Source: Streptomyces sp. HM190 (lineage in GTDB: Bacteria; Actinomycetota; Actinomycetes; Streptomycetales; Streptomycetaceae). Taken from it: a DNA stretch of 64,000 nucleotides. The notes below the pieces were generated by a model. The model saw nothing but the letters and a program-made list of their open reading frames with translations. It searched no databases and was not told the origin of the DNA. How positions within the stretch are numbered: position 1 is the first letter of the stretch; every line of letters begins with the position of its first letter. Shown in pieces: positions 51,056-59,963 of the stretch. The stretch covers positions 6,882,001 to 6,946,000 of the forward strand of contig NZ_CP047318.1 of the NCBI RefSeq assembly GCF_009857135.1. Reading direction: 5' to 3'. Both the position numbers and the translations under genes were made by a program.

Positions 51056-51946
51056 ATGGACTTCCTTCGCCCCGCCAGCTGGGAGGAGGCGCTCGCCGCG
51101 AAGGCCGAGCACCCCACCGCTGTGCCGATCGCCGGCGGCACCGACGTGATGGTCGAGATCAACTTCGACCACCGTCGCCCCGAGTACCTGCTGGACCTGA
51201 ACCGCGTCGGCGACCTCTACGAGTGGGAGGTCGGCGAGGAGACGGTTCGCCTGGGCGCTTCCGTCCCCTACACCCGGATCATGGAGCACCTGCGGCCCGA
51301 GCTGCCCGGCCTCGCCCTGGCCTCGCACACGGTGGCCTCCCCGCAGATCCGCAACCGCGGCGGCGTCGGCGGCAACCTCGGCACCGCCTCCCCGGCCGGT
51401 GACGCCCACCCGGCCCTCCTCGCGGCGGGCGCCCGGGTCGAGGTGGAGTCCGTACGGGGTTCCCGGCTCATCCCGATCGACGACTTCTACACCGGCGTCA
51501 AGCGCAACGCCCTCGCCCCCGACGAGCTGATCCGCGCCGTGCACATCGACAGGGCCGACGGACCGCAGCAGTACTCCAAGGTCGGCACCCGCAACGCCAT
51601 GGTCATCGCCGTGTGCGCGTTCGGGCTGGCCCTGCACCCCGCGACGCGCACCGTCCGCACCGGCATCGGCTCGGCCGCGCCGACGCCCGTCCGGGCGAAG
51701 GCCGCCGAGGAGTTCCTGAACGCGGCGCTCGACGAGGGCGGCTTCTGGGACAACGGCCGGATCATCACCCCGTCGGTCGCGAAGCAGTTCGCCGAGCTGT
51801 GCTCCGCCGCCTGCAACCCGATCGACGACGTCCGCGGCACCGCGAGCTACCGGCGGCACGCCGTCGGCGTCATGGCCCGCCGGACGCTGATGTGGACCTG
51901 GGAGTCGTACCGCGGCGACGCCGCCCGCACGGAGGGAGTCGCCTGA
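51056..51946 (+). CDS. Xanthine dehydrogenase, FAD-binding subunit
   Basis: Encodes 296 residues from the ATG at 51056. The FAD-binding motif VPIAGGTDVMVEINFDHRRP lies near residue 22 and the second, RNRGGVGGNLGTASPAGDAH, near residue 98; both are typical of the medium subunit of molybdenum hydroxylases (CoxM/XdhB type). The C-terminal CO_dehydrogenase_C domain follows (GIGSAAPTPVRAKAAEEFL). It passes electrons from the iron-sulphur subunit to NAD+. First gene of the operon; its stop overlaps the next start by one base (TGATG). Confidence 0.92.
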   Translation: MDFLRPASWEEALAAKAEHPTAVPIAGGTDVMVEINFDHRRPEYLLDLNRVGDLYEWEVGEETVRLGASVPYTRIMEHLRPELPGLALASHTVASPQIRNRGGVGGNLGTASPAGDAHPALLAAGARVEVESVRGSRLIPIDDFYTGVKRNALAPDELIRAVHIDRADGPQQYSKVGTRNAMVIAVCAFGLALHPATRTVRTGIGSAAPTPVRAKAAEEFLNAALDEGGFWDNGRIITPSVAKQFAELCSAACNPIDDVRGTASYRRHAVGVMARRTLMWTWESYRGDAARTEGVA

Positions 51947-52551
51947 TGCGCGTCACATTCACGGTCAACGGACGTCCGCAGGAGGCCGACGACGTGTGGG
52001 AGGGCGAGTCCCTGCTGTACGTCCTGCGGGAACGCCTGGGCCTGCCCGGCTCCAAGAACGCCTGCGAACAGGGCGAGTGCGGCTCGTGCACCGTCCGCCT
52101 CGACGGCGTGCCGGTGTGCGCGTGCCTGGTCGCCGCCGGGCAGGTGGAGGGCCGCGAGGTCGTCACCGTCGAAGGGCTCGCCGACTACGCCAAGCAGCGC
52201 GCCGAGCACGGCGGTTGCGCCTCCGGCGCGTGCGGCACCGCGGACGCCGCGGCCGGCACCCCGCTCGACGAGGCCCGGCGCCGGGCCGCCCGCGGCACCG
52301 ACTCCCATACCGGCGAGGGCACCGAACTCTCCCCGATCCAGCAGGCGTTCATCGACGCCGGCGCCGTCCAGTGCGGCTTCTGCACCCCCGGACTGCTCGT
52401 CGCCGCCGACGAGATGCTGGAGCGCCACCCCAACCCGACCGACGCGGACATCCGCGAGGCCCTCTCGGGCAACCTGTGCCGCTGCACCGGCTACGAGAAG
52501 ATCATGGACGCGGTCCGCCTCGCGGCCGCCCGGCAGTCCGAAGGGGTCTGA
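51946..52551 (+). CDS. Xanthine dehydrogenase, [2Fe-2S] subunit
   Basis: Encodes 201 residues. The plant-ferredoxin cluster is NACEQGECGSCTVRLDGVPV with a following CAC, and the second cluster is VQCGFCTPGLL plus GNLCRCTGYEKI, as in all small subunits of this class. A stretch of about 45 residues between them (AEHGGCASGACGTADAAAGT and so on) has two extra cysteines and is longer than in CoxS. Translationally coupled to the FAD subunit before it and three bases from the large subunit after it. Confidence 0.93.
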   Translation: MRVTFTVNGRPQEADDVWEGESLLYVLRERLGLPGSKNACEQGECGSCTVRLDGVPVCACLVAAGQVEGREVVTVEGLADYAKQRAEHGGCASGACGTADAAAGTPLDEARRRAARGTDSHTGEGTELSPIQQAFIDAGAVQCGFCTPGLLVAADEMLERHPNPTDADIREALSGNLCRCTGYEKIMDAVRLAAARQSEGV

Positions 52552-52553
52552 TC

Positions 52554-54941
52554 ATGGGAACCACCGGCCTGCCCACCAACATCACCCAGGGCTCCCGCAC
52601 CAAGGGCGGCATCGGCGAGTCCACCCTCCGCCCCGACGGCACCCTCAAGGTCACCGGGGAGTTCGCCTACTCCTCCGACATGTGGCACGAGGACATGCTC
52701 TGGGGCCAGATCCTGCGCTCCACGGTCGCCCACGCCGAGATCGTCTCCATCGACACCGGCGAGGCCCTCGCCACCCCCGGCGTGTACGCCGTCATGACGT
52801 ACGACGACCTCCCGACCGACGTGCGGAACTACGGCCTGGAGATCCAGGACACCCCGGTCCTCGCCCACGGCAAGGTCCGCCACCACGGGGAGCCCGTCGC
52901 GATCGTCGCCGCCGACCACCCGGAGACCGCGCGCCGCGCCGCCGCCAAGATCAAGGTGGAGTACCGCGAACTCCCCGTCATCACCGACGAGGCCTCCGCG
53001 ACCGCGCCCGACGCGATCCTCGTCCACGACAACCGCACCGACCACCACATCGGCCACGTCCCCCACCCGAACATCGTGCACCGCCAGCCCATCATCCGCG
53101 GTGACGTCGCGAAGGCCCGCGAACGCGCGGACGTCATCGTGGAGGGCGAGTACGTCTTCGGCATGCAGGACCAGGCGTTCCTCGGCCCCGAGTCCGGGCT
53201 CGCCGTCCCCGCCGAGGACGGCGGCGTCGACCTCTACGTCGCCACCCAGTGGCTCCACTCCGACCTGCGCCAGATCGCCCCCGTGCTCGGCCTGCCCGAG
53301 GACAAGGTCCGGATGACGCTCGCCGGGGTCGGCGGCGCCTTCGGCGGGCGCGAGGACCTGTCGATGCAGATCCACGCCTGCCTGCTGGCCCTGCGCACCG
53401 GCAAACCCGTCAAGATCGTCTACAACCGTTTCGAGTCCTTCTTCGGCCACGTCCACCGCCACCCCGCGAAGCTCCACTACGAGCACGGGGCCACCAAGGA
53501 CGGCAGGCTCACCCACCTCAAGGCCCGCATCGTCCTCGACGGCGGCGCCTACGCCTCCGCATCCCCGGCCGTCGTCGGCAACGCCTCCTCCCTCGGCGCG
53601 GGCCCGTACGTCATCGAGGACGTCGACATCGAGGCCGTCGCCCTCTACACCAACAACCCGCCCTGCGGCGCGATGCGCGGCTTCGGCGCGGTCCAGGCGT
53701 GCTTCGCGTACGAGGCCCAGATGGACAAGCTGGCCGCGAGGCTCGGCATGGACCCGGTGGAGTTCCGCCGGATCAACGCCATGTCGCAGGGCACCGCCCT
53801 GCCGACCGGGCAGGTCGTCGACTCCCCGGCCCCCGTCGCCGAACTCCTGCGCCGCGTCAAGGCGATGCCCATGCCCCCCGAGCAGCAGTGGCTCGCGGCG
53901 GGCGAGGCGGCCGACGTACGGGAGCTGCCGGGCGGCCTGTCCAACACCACGCACGGCGAGGGCGTCGTCCGCGGCGTCGGCTACGCCGTCGGCATCAAGA
54001 ACGTCGGCTTCTCCGAGGGCTTCGACGACTACTCCACGGCCCGGGTGCGCATGGAGGTCGTCGGCGGCGAACCCGTGGCGACGGTCCACACGGCCATGGC
54101 GGAGGTCGGCCAGGGCGGCATCACCGTCCACGCGCAGATCGCCCGCACCGAGCTGGGCGTCACCCAGGTCACCATCAACCCGGCCGACACCCGGGTCGGT
54201 TCGGCCGGTTCGACGTCCGCGTCCCGCCAGACGTACGTCACCGGCGGCGCCGTGAAGAACGCCTGCGAACTGGTCCGGGAGAAGGTCCTGGAGCTGGGGC
54301 GCCGCAAGTTCGGCACGTACCACCCCGCGTGGGCCACCGCCGAACTCCTCCTGGAGAGCGGCAAGGTCGTCACCGACGCCGGCGAGGTCCTCGCCGACCT
54401 GGTGGACGTCCTCGGCGACGAGGCCGTCGAGGTCGAGGAGGAGTGGCGGCACCGGCCGACGGAACCCTTCGACCTGCGCACCGGGCAGGGCTTCGGCCAC
54501 GTCCAGTACTCCTTCGCCGCGCACCGCGCCGTCGTCGAGGTCGACACCGAGCTGGGCCTGGTCAAGGTCGTCGAGCTGGCCTGCGCGCAGGACGTCGGCA
54601 AGGCCCTCAACCCGCTGTCCGTGCTCGGCCAGATCCAGGGCGGCACGACACAGGGCCTGGGCATCGCCGTCATGGAGGAGATCATCGTCGACCCGAAGAC
54701 GGCGAAGGTCCGCAACCCGTCCTTCACGGACTACCTCATCCCCACGATCCTCGACACGCCGACCATCCCCGTCGACGTGCTCGAACTCGCCGACGAGCAC
54801 GCGCCGTACGGGCTGCGCGGCGTCGGCGAGGCCCCCACCCTGTCCTCCACCCCGGCCGTCCTCGCGGCGATCCGGGCGGCGACGGGGCTGGAACTGAACC
54901 GGACGCCGGTACGGCCCGAACACCTGACGGGCACGGCGTGA
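52554..54941 (+). CDS. Xanthine dehydrogenase, molybdopterin-binding subunit
   Basis: Encodes 795 residues, the normal size for a free-standing large subunit. Landmarks in order: DMLWGQILRSTVAHAEIVSI (aldehyde oxidase hammerhead domain, about 30-140), MTLAGVGGAFGGREDLSMQI, GAMRGFGAVQACFAYE (Moco contact), MAEVGQGGITVHAQIA, and LRGVGEAPTLSST, which carries the catalytic Glu of GVGE. It oxidises hypoxanthine and xanthine to urate. AAGGGG precedes the start. The neighbours pucR, purine permease and xdhC make xanthine the likely substrate rather than CO or nicotinate. Confidence 0.94.
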   Translation: MGTTGLPTNITQGSRTKGGIGESTLRPDGTLKVTGEFAYSSDMWHEDMLWGQILRSTVAHAEIVSIDTGEALATPGVYAVMTYDDLPTDVRNYGLEIQDTPVLAHGKVRHHGEPVAIVAADHPETARRAAAKIKVEYRELPVITDEASATAPDAILVHDNRTDHHIGHVPHPNIVHRQPIIRGDVAKARERADVIVEGEYVFGMQDQAFLGPESGLAVPAEDGGVDLYVATQWLHSDLRQIAPVLGLPEDKVRMTLAGVGGAFGGREDLSMQIHACLLALRTGKPVKIVYNRFESFFGHVHRHPAKLHYEHGATKDGRLTHLKARIVLDGGAYASASPAVVGNASSLGAGPYVIEDVDIEAVALYTNNPPCGAMRGFGAVQACFAYEAQMDKLAARLGMDPVEFRRINAMSQGTALPTGQVVDSPAPVAELLRRVKAMPMPPEQQWLAAGEAADVRELPGGLSNTTHGEGVVRGVGYAVGIKNVGFSEGFDDYSTARVRMEVVGGEPVATVHTAMAEVGQGGITVHAQIARTELGVTQVTINPADTRVGSAGSTSASRQTYVTGGAVKNACELVREKVLELGRRKFGTYHPAWATAELLLESGKVVTDAGEVLADLVDVLGDEAVEVEEEWRHRPTEPFDLRTGQGFGHVQYSFAAHRAVVEVDTELGLVKVVELACAQDVGKALNPLSVLGQIQGGTTQGLGIAVMEEIIVDPKTAKVRNPSFTDYLIPTILDTPTIPVDVLELADEHAPYGLRGVGEAPTLSSTPAVLAAIRAATGLELNRTPVRPEHLTGTA

Positions 54942-55309
54942 CTCCGTCGGTCCGCCGGTGAGTCCGGGGATCCCGTCTCGTCTGCGGCTGCGGGTGGTGT
55001 GTGGTCCCTCACGCGGTTCCCCGCGCCCCTGACAAGCCCAGGCGCGCCCCTTGCCGCAAAGGGGCGCGTCGGAACCGCGCGATCAGCCCCCAGCCCCCCG
55101 CGGTCGCCGACCGAACCGCACCGACCGGGCTCGACGCAAGCAACCCCACCGCCGGGCAACAGCCACACCCCACGGCCGCCCGGCACCGTTCCAGCACCGC
55201 AGGCAACCCGTTCGTCTCGGGCCGTCCCCCGGGTCGGGCGCCTTCCCAAATCCCGCGCGTAGGCCAAGCGCAGCGCGGGGGCCCCTGTGAACCTTGGGAG
55301 TAGGCCCAC
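54942..55309. other. 368-base gap with inverted repeats between dehydrogenase and permease genes
   Basis: No gene. CGCGGTTCCCCGCGCCCCT (55012-55030) is mirrored as GGGGCGCGTCGGAACCGCG (55061-55079), a repeat of a kind I recall as widespread in Streptomyces; a terminator hairpin lies in its middle. To the right are loosely repeated CCGAACCGCACCGACCG-type blocks and CCCGCGCGTAGGCCAAGCGC, then the ribosome site GGGAGTAGG of the permease gene. Confidence 0.55.
55043..55068. terminator. Terminator hairpin of the xanthine dehydrogenase operon
   Basis: CGCGCCCCTT (55043-55052) and AAGGGGCGCG (55059-55068), 10-bp perfect arms and a 6-base loop, 102 bases after the stop codon. Confidence 0.7.
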
Positions 55310-56773
55310 ATGACCCAGCAGTCCCTCCATCCGAAGGACGCCGCCGCAGCGGACGACGCGGCCCCGGAACCCCGCGTCCCCGCCGGCGGGTCCTCACTCG
55401 ACCGGTACTTCCGCATCACCGACCGAGGGTCGTCCGTCGCCCGGGAGGTCCGCGGCGGCGTCACCACCTTCATGGCGATGGCGTACATCCTCCTGCTCAA
55501 CCCGCTCATCCTGTCCGGCCCGGACGCCGCGGGCGCCACCCTCGGCCAGAAGGCCCTGATCACGGCGACCGCTCTCGCGGCGGCCGTCAGTACCCTCCTC
55601 ATGGGCTTCGTCGGCAGGGTGCCGCTCGCCCTCGCCGCGGGCCTGTCCGTCTCCGGGGTCATCGCCTCGCAGGTCGCCCCGCAGATGACCTGGCCGCAGG
55701 CGATGGGCATGTGCGTGATGTACGGCGTGATCATCATGCTGCTGGTCGTCACCGGCCTCCGCGAAATGATCATGAACGCGATCCCGCTGGCCCTCAAGCA
55801 CGCGATCACCATGGGCATCGGTCTGTTCATCGCCCTGATCGGCTTCTACAAGGCCGGCTTCGTGCACCAGGGCAAGGCGACCCCGGTCACCCTCGGCCCC
55901 GCCGGTGAACTCGCCGGCTGGCCCGTCCTGCTCTTCGCGGCCACCCTCCTCGCGATCTTCATGCTCCAGGCGCGCGGTGTCCCCGGCGCGATCCTGCTCG
56001 GCATCGTCGGCGGCACCGTCCTCGCCGTCGCCCTCAACGCCCTCGGCGTCGTCGACCCGAAGCAATGGGCGGGCGGCGCACCCGAGTTGCACGGCAGCGC
56101 GGTCTCGATGCCGGACTTCTCGCTCTTCGGGCACGTCGAGTTCGGCGGCTGGGGCGACGTCGGCGCGATGACGGTCGGCATGATCGTCTTCACCCTCGTC
56201 CTCGCCGGGTTCTTCGACGCGATGGCCACCATCATCGGCGTGGGCACGGAGGCGGGCCTCGCCGACGACAAGGGCCGGATGCCCGGCCTGTCCAAGGCGC
56301 TGTTCATCGACGGGGCGGGCGGCGCGATCGGCGGTGTGGCCGGCGGCTCCGGCCAGACCGTGTTCGTCGAGTCGGCGACCGGCGTCGGCGAGGGCGCCCG
56401 TACGGGCCTGTCCTCCGTCGTCACCGGACTGTTCTTCGCCGCCTGCCTGTTCTTCACCCCGCTGACGGCGATCGTGCCCGGCGAGGTCGCGGCGGCGGCC
56501 CTGGTGGTCATCGGCGCCATGATGATGACCAACGCCCGGCACGTCGACTGGTCCGACCGCGCCACCGCGATCCCCGTCTTCCTGACGGTCGTGATCATGC
56601 CGTTCACGTACTCCATCACCGCGGGCGTCGCGGCCGGAGTCGTCTCGTACGTCGCCATCAGGCTCGCCCAGGGCCGGGCGCGGGAGATCGGCGCGTTCAT
56701 GTGGGGGCTGACGGCGGTGTTCGTCGTCTTCTTCGCCCTCGACCCGATCGAGAGCTGGCTGGGCGTGCACTAG
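55310..56773 (+). CDS. NCS2-family purine permease, AzgA type
   Basis: Encodes 487 residues with about 12-14 membrane segments. Typical AzgA/GhxP marks: LDRYFRITDRGSSVAREVRG, TTFMAMAYILLLNPLILSGP, ALAAGLSVSGVIA (usually GLGLN-like), FFDAMATIIGVGTEAGL and the GGSGQTVFVESATGVGEGAR motif. It imports hypoxanthine, guanine, xanthine or adenine with protons. Placement between the xanthine dehydrogenase genes and xdhC makes it the purine uptake step of this pathway. ATG at 55310 after GGGAGTAGG. Confidence 0.9.
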   Translation: MTQQSLHPKDAAAADDAAPEPRVPAGGSSLDRYFRITDRGSSVAREVRGGVTTFMAMAYILLLNPLILSGPDAAGATLGQKALITATALAAAVSTLLMGFVGRVPLALAAGLSVSGVIASQVAPQMTWPQAMGMCVMYGVIIMLLVVTGLREMIMNAIPLALKHAITMGIGLFIALIGFYKAGFVHQGKATPVTLGPAGELAGWPVLLFAATLLAIFMLQARGVPGAILLGIVGGTVLAVALNALGVVDPKQWAGGAPELHGSAVSMPDFSLFGHVEFGGWGDVGAMTVGMIVFTLVLAGFFDAMATIIGVGTEAGLADDKGRMPGLSKALFIDGAGGAIGGVAGGSGQTVFVESATGVGEGARTGLSSVVTGLFFAACLFFTPLTAIVPGEVAAAALVVIGAMMMTNARHVDWSDRATAIPVFLTVVIMPFTYSITAGVAAGVVSYVAIRLAQGRAREIGAFMWGLTAVFVVFFALDPIESWLGVH

Positions 56774-56843
56774 CCGGACCGGGCCCGCGGGCCGTTCGTC
56801 GAGTACCGTCCGCGCAACCGCCGCACGAAAAGGAGACCGAGAG

Positions 56844-58001
56844 ATGCTGGACATCGCCGACGAGCTGCACCGGTGGGCCGTGCAGGGGCGCGACTTCGCC
56901 GTGGCCACCGTGGTGGCCGTCGGCGGCAGCGCCCCCCGCCGGCCGGGCGCCGCCCTCGCGGTGGACGCCGACGGCACGGCGATCGGCTCGGTCTCCGGCG
57001 GCTGTGTGGAGGGCGCCGTCTACGAGCTGTGCCGGCAGGTGCTGGAGGACGGCGAAGCCGTCCTCGAACGCTTCGGCTACAGCGACGACGACGCCTTCGC
57101 CGTCGGCCTGACCTGCGGCGGGGTCATCGACATCCTGGTGACACCGGTGCGGGTCGGCGACCCGGTCCGCCCGGTGGCCGCCGCCGCGCTCGCCTCGGCG
57201 GCGGGCGGGGAGGCGGCGGCGCTGGCCCGGATCGTCTCCGGCCCGGCGGAGCTGCGCGGCCGGGCCCTGCTGGTCCGCCCGGACGGCTCCTGGGACGGCG
57301 GCTTCGGCGGCCACCCCGAACTCGACCGCACGGTCGCCGCCGAGGCCCGCGCCCTCCTGGACGCCGGCCGCACCGGCACCCTGGAGATAGGAGAGCAGGG
57401 CTCACGCTGCGGAGCACCGCTCACGGTCCTGGTGGAGTCGTCCGTCCCACCACCCCGGATGATCGTCTTCGGCGCGATCGACTTCGCCTCCGCGCTCGTC
57501 CGGATCGGCAAGTTCCTCGGCTACCACGTGACCGTCTGCGACGCCCGCCCCGTCTTCGCCACCCGCACCCGCTTCCCCGAGGCGGACGAGATCGTCGTCG
57601 AGTGGCCGCACACCTACCTGGAGCGCACGGACGTCGACGCCCGGACCGTCCTGTGCGTCCTCACCCACGACGCCAAGTTCGACGTGCCGCTGCTGCGCCT
57701 CGCCCTGTGCCTCCCCGTCGCCTACGTCGGCGCGATGGGCTCCCGCCGCACCCACCTCGACCGCGAGCGACGCCTCCGCGACGAGGGCGTCACCGACCTG
57801 GAACTGGCCCGCCTCCGCTCGCCCATCGGCCTGGACCTGGGCGCCCGCACCCCCGAGGAGACGGCCCTGTCCATCGCCTCCGAGATCGTCGCCCACCGCC
57901 GCGGCGGCAGCGGCGTCCCCCTGACGGGGGCGCACACCCCGATCCACCACGACGGCCCGTCGTCGGACACGGCGGACATACCGAGCCTGCGGGTGTCCTG
58001 A
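56844..58001 (+). CDS. xdhC: XdhC-type molybdenum cofactor insertion protein
   Basis: Encodes 385 residues; AAAAGGAGACCGAGAG precedes the ATG. Residues about 10-75 are the XdhC/CoxI domain (FAVATVVAVGGSAPRRPGAA, GSVSGGCVEGAVYEL) and about 190-335 the Rossmann-like XdhC_C domain (RMIVFGAIDFASALVRIGKF, VLTHDAKFDVPLLRLAL, YVGAMGSRRTHLDRERRL). XdhC binds, sulfurates via a partner and inserts the cofactor into xanthine dehydrogenase. The tail is disordered. Seventy bases after the permease gene, so probably the end of the operon. Confidence 0.92.
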   Translation: MLDIADELHRWAVQGRDFAVATVVAVGGSAPRRPGAALAVDADGTAIGSVSGGCVEGAVYELCRQVLEDGEAVLERFGYSDDDAFAVGLTCGGVIDILVTPVRVGDPVRPVAAAALASAAGGEAAALARIVSGPAELRGRALLVRPDGSWDGGFGGHPELDRTVAAEARALLDAGRTGTLEIGEQGSRCGAPLTVLVESSVPPPRMIVFGAIDFASALVRIGKFLGYHVTVCDARPVFATRTRFPEADEIVVEWPHTYLERTDVDARTVLCVLTHDAKFDVPLLRLALCLPVAYVGAMGSRRTHLDRERRLRDEGVTDLELARLRSPIGLDLGARTPEETALSIASEIVAHRRGGSGVPLTGAHTPIHHDGPSSDTADIPSLRVS

Positions 58002-58015
58002 CGTCCCCTCAGGAC
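57995..58015 (+). terminator. Terminator overlapping the xdhC stop codon
   Basis: GTCCTGA (57995-58001) and TCAGGAC (58009-58015), 7-bp arms; the left arm contains the TGA stop. A near copy of the hairpin (CCTGACGCCCCCTCAGG) follows about 12 bases later, so this looks like a duplicated weak terminator. Confidence 0.6.
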
Positions 58016-58126
58016 TCGCACAACATCCTGACGCCCCCTCAGGGGTCACCCCGACTTGTGACTTGACCGCCCGGACGGCAGGGTTGACCGTCTGTCATAC
58101 GACAACAGCGCGGCGGGAGCGGACAG

Positions 58127-58915
58127 TTGGGCACGGTGAGCGTGGGGCGCGGCTCGGGCGAGGACCTGGACGAGGGTCCCGACGGCGGCACGGGCCTGGA
58201 CGGGGGCGACGGCGGCACGGGCTCGGGCCCCGGCGACGGCGAGGGCGGTGGGGGAGCCGACGGCACCCGCGACGAGCGCCGGCTGTCCGCACCCGCCACC
58301 ACCCTGCTGGGCCTCTTCCTCCTGGTCGACGTGGTCGCCGTCTGCGGCGCCCTCGTGACCCTGTGGCCGGTGGTCCTGGCGACGGTCGAGCCGGGGGCGG
58401 ACCCCGCGGCCACCGCCCGCTGGTCGCCCTTCGGCCTCGGCGACTGGGCGCTGACCGCGGACACGGCGATGCTGCTGGCCGTGGTGGTGTGCAGCGCGCT
58501 CGGCAGCTTCGTCCACGCGGCCACCTCGTTCGCGACGTACGTCGGCAACCGGCGGCTCTACGCGAGCTGGCTCTGGTGGTACCTGCTGCGCGCCGGCATC
58601 GGCGTGGCCCTCGCGCTCCTCGTCTACCTGCTGCTGCGCGGCGGCCTGTTCGCCGGCAGCTCCGGCGCGGGCGCCACCAACCCGTACGGCTTCTCCGGCA
58701 TAGCGGGCCTGTGCGGCCTGTTCTCCAAGCAGGCCACCGACAAGCTCCGCGAGATCTGCGACACCCTCCTCAGCACCACGGGCGACGGCGACCGCGACCG
58801 CCGGGACGGCCTCGCCGCCCACCGCAACGGCGACCCGGAACCGACACCACAACATGCATCACGACATCCATCACGGCGACGGCACCACGAACGCGGAACC
58901 TCCGACGAGCGATGA
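58127..58915 (+). CDS. Glycine-rich integral membrane protein, unknown function
   Basis: Encodes 262 residues from a TTG at 58127 (GGGAGCGGACAG upstream); a GTG at 58136 is an alternative. The first 50 residues are almost only Gly, Asp and Glu. Membrane segments follow at about 58-85 (TTLLGLFLLVDVVAVCGALV), 112-135 and 148-170 (LLRAGIGVALALLVYLLLRG). The C-terminal 75 residues are hydrophilic and His/Arg rich. The pattern matches small streptomycete membrane proteins with no assigned family. Not obviously part of the purine operon, since a terminator separates them. Confidence 0.6.
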   Translation: MGTVSVGRGSGEDLDEGPDGGTGLDGGDGGTGSGPGDGEGGGGADGTRDERRLSAPATTLLGLFLLVDVVAVCGALVTLWPVVLATVEPGADPAATARWSPFGLGDWALTADTAMLLAVVVCSALGSFVHAATSFATYVGNRRLYASWLWWYLLRAGIGVALALLVYLLLRGGLFAGSSGAGATNPYGFSGIAGLCGLFSKQATDKLREICDTLLSTTGDGDRDRRDGLAAHRNGDPEPTPQHASRHPSRRRHHERGTSDER

Positions 58916-59087
58916 CATGCCCTCCAGCGACTGGGACGTCTGGCCCCCGACGAGGGCGACGGCGACGTGGCGGTCCTCCTGCGCCACCTCGGCCGTGACC
59001 CGCGCTGGAGCGCGTGACCCTGCTCCCTGCTGAACAGCACGCCTCCGGCAGCCGGGCACTGGCCGGGGCGCGCACCGCTGGAACTGC

Positions 59088-59612
59088 TCAGCGCCCGGAG
59101 GGCGCGCCCCGCAGCAGCCCGTCCATCGCGCGGCCGAACGTCCGCCGCGACACCCACCCGAGGGGCGGGTCGCAGAAACCCGGCAGCGGACGGACGTGCA
59201 ACTCCTCACGCCACAGCACGCGCGAAGCGGCGGTGCAGTCGGCGGGGTGGTTCCCGTCCCCCCGCCCTCTCTCGGCGTGGGGCTCGTCGTACGGGTGAAC
59301 CTCGATCTCGGCCCACCCCCTGACGAGGGACCCGCGCTTGACGAGCCGGCACAGCCCGGCCCGCCCCTCCTCCGGCGGCTGCCACACCACCACCTCCATC
59401 GGGTCGTCGAAGGCGAGGGGGCCGACACCGCTGCGGGCGACGAAGACCGTCCCCTCGGCGGTCGGGGGAGGGGTGCGGACGGTGATCCGGGTCAGCGGGA
59501 CCACGTCGGCGTGGCGCGGCCAGTCGGTGAGGCGCTGCCAGGCCACGTCGACGGGAAGACGGGAGAGACGTTCGAGGACGAAGAGGACCACGAGCCGATC
59601 GTAGGTGAACAT
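59088..59612 (-). CDS. SRPBCC (START-like) superfamily protein
   Basis: Encodes 174 residues from the ATG at 59612; a GTG eight codons in is an alternative because homologues often begin near FVLERLSRLPVDVAWQRLTD. The sequence follows the helix-grip fold: an N-terminal strand and helix (VAWQRLTDWPRHADVVPLTR), antiparallel strands (GTVFVARSGVGPLAFDDPME, VVVWQPPEEG) and a long C-terminal helix (FGRAMDGLLRGAP). Such proteins bind hydrophobic ligands or act in polyketide chemistry; no cluster of that kind is adjacent. Confidence 0.75.
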   Translation of the reverse strand: MFTYDRLVVLFVLERLSRLPVDVAWQRLTDWPRHADVVPLTRITVRTPPPTAEGTVFVARSGVGPLAFDDPMEVVVWQPPEEGRAGLCRLVKRGSLVRGWAEIEVHPYDEPHAERGRGDGNHPADCTAASRVLWREELHVRPLPGFCDPPLGWVSRRTFGRAMDGLLRGAPSGR

Positions 59613-59963
59613 GCGAGGACACGGCGGACGCACCGACCCCCCCACCCTCCGGCACGTTCTCCCACGCGACGAGCACAGGGCCGCTCCGGGCGTGATCCGG
59701 TCCACTGCCCCGGCCCGTCTCGTCTCGTCCCGTCCCGTCCCGTCTCGTCTCGTCTCGTCCCGGCCCGTTCCAGTCGTCCGGTCGTGACTGCGTGTCCACC
59801 GACGTGAGACCGTGCGCGACTCCGTGGTCGCCCCCATGGGCGCGCTGGGCGGAGCCGCCGCGACCGTGGCGCTCTCCGGTCGGCCCACCGTCTACCGCCG
59901 CCCGCCCCGGGTACGGCAGCATGACCCCGTCCGCACGCCCCGCCCCGGCCGGAAGGTGCACCC
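59613..59963. other. 351-base gap holding a pentanucleotide repeat
   Basis: No gene is supported between the SRPBCC gene and the P450 gene, which are divergent. It contains a run of nine CGTCY units at 59716-59760 and several short CGTCTCG-like echoes on both sides. The right end carries the P450 ribosome site GGAAGG at about 59950. Confidence 0.55.
59716..59760. repeat. Pentanucleotide tandem repeat (CGTCY)x9
   Basis: Nine consecutive units CGTCT or CGTCC without interruption, e.g. CGTCTCGTCTCGTCCCGTCC at the left, in the divergent promoter region of the SRPBCC and P450 genes. Such arrays can change length by slippage. Confidence 0.85.
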
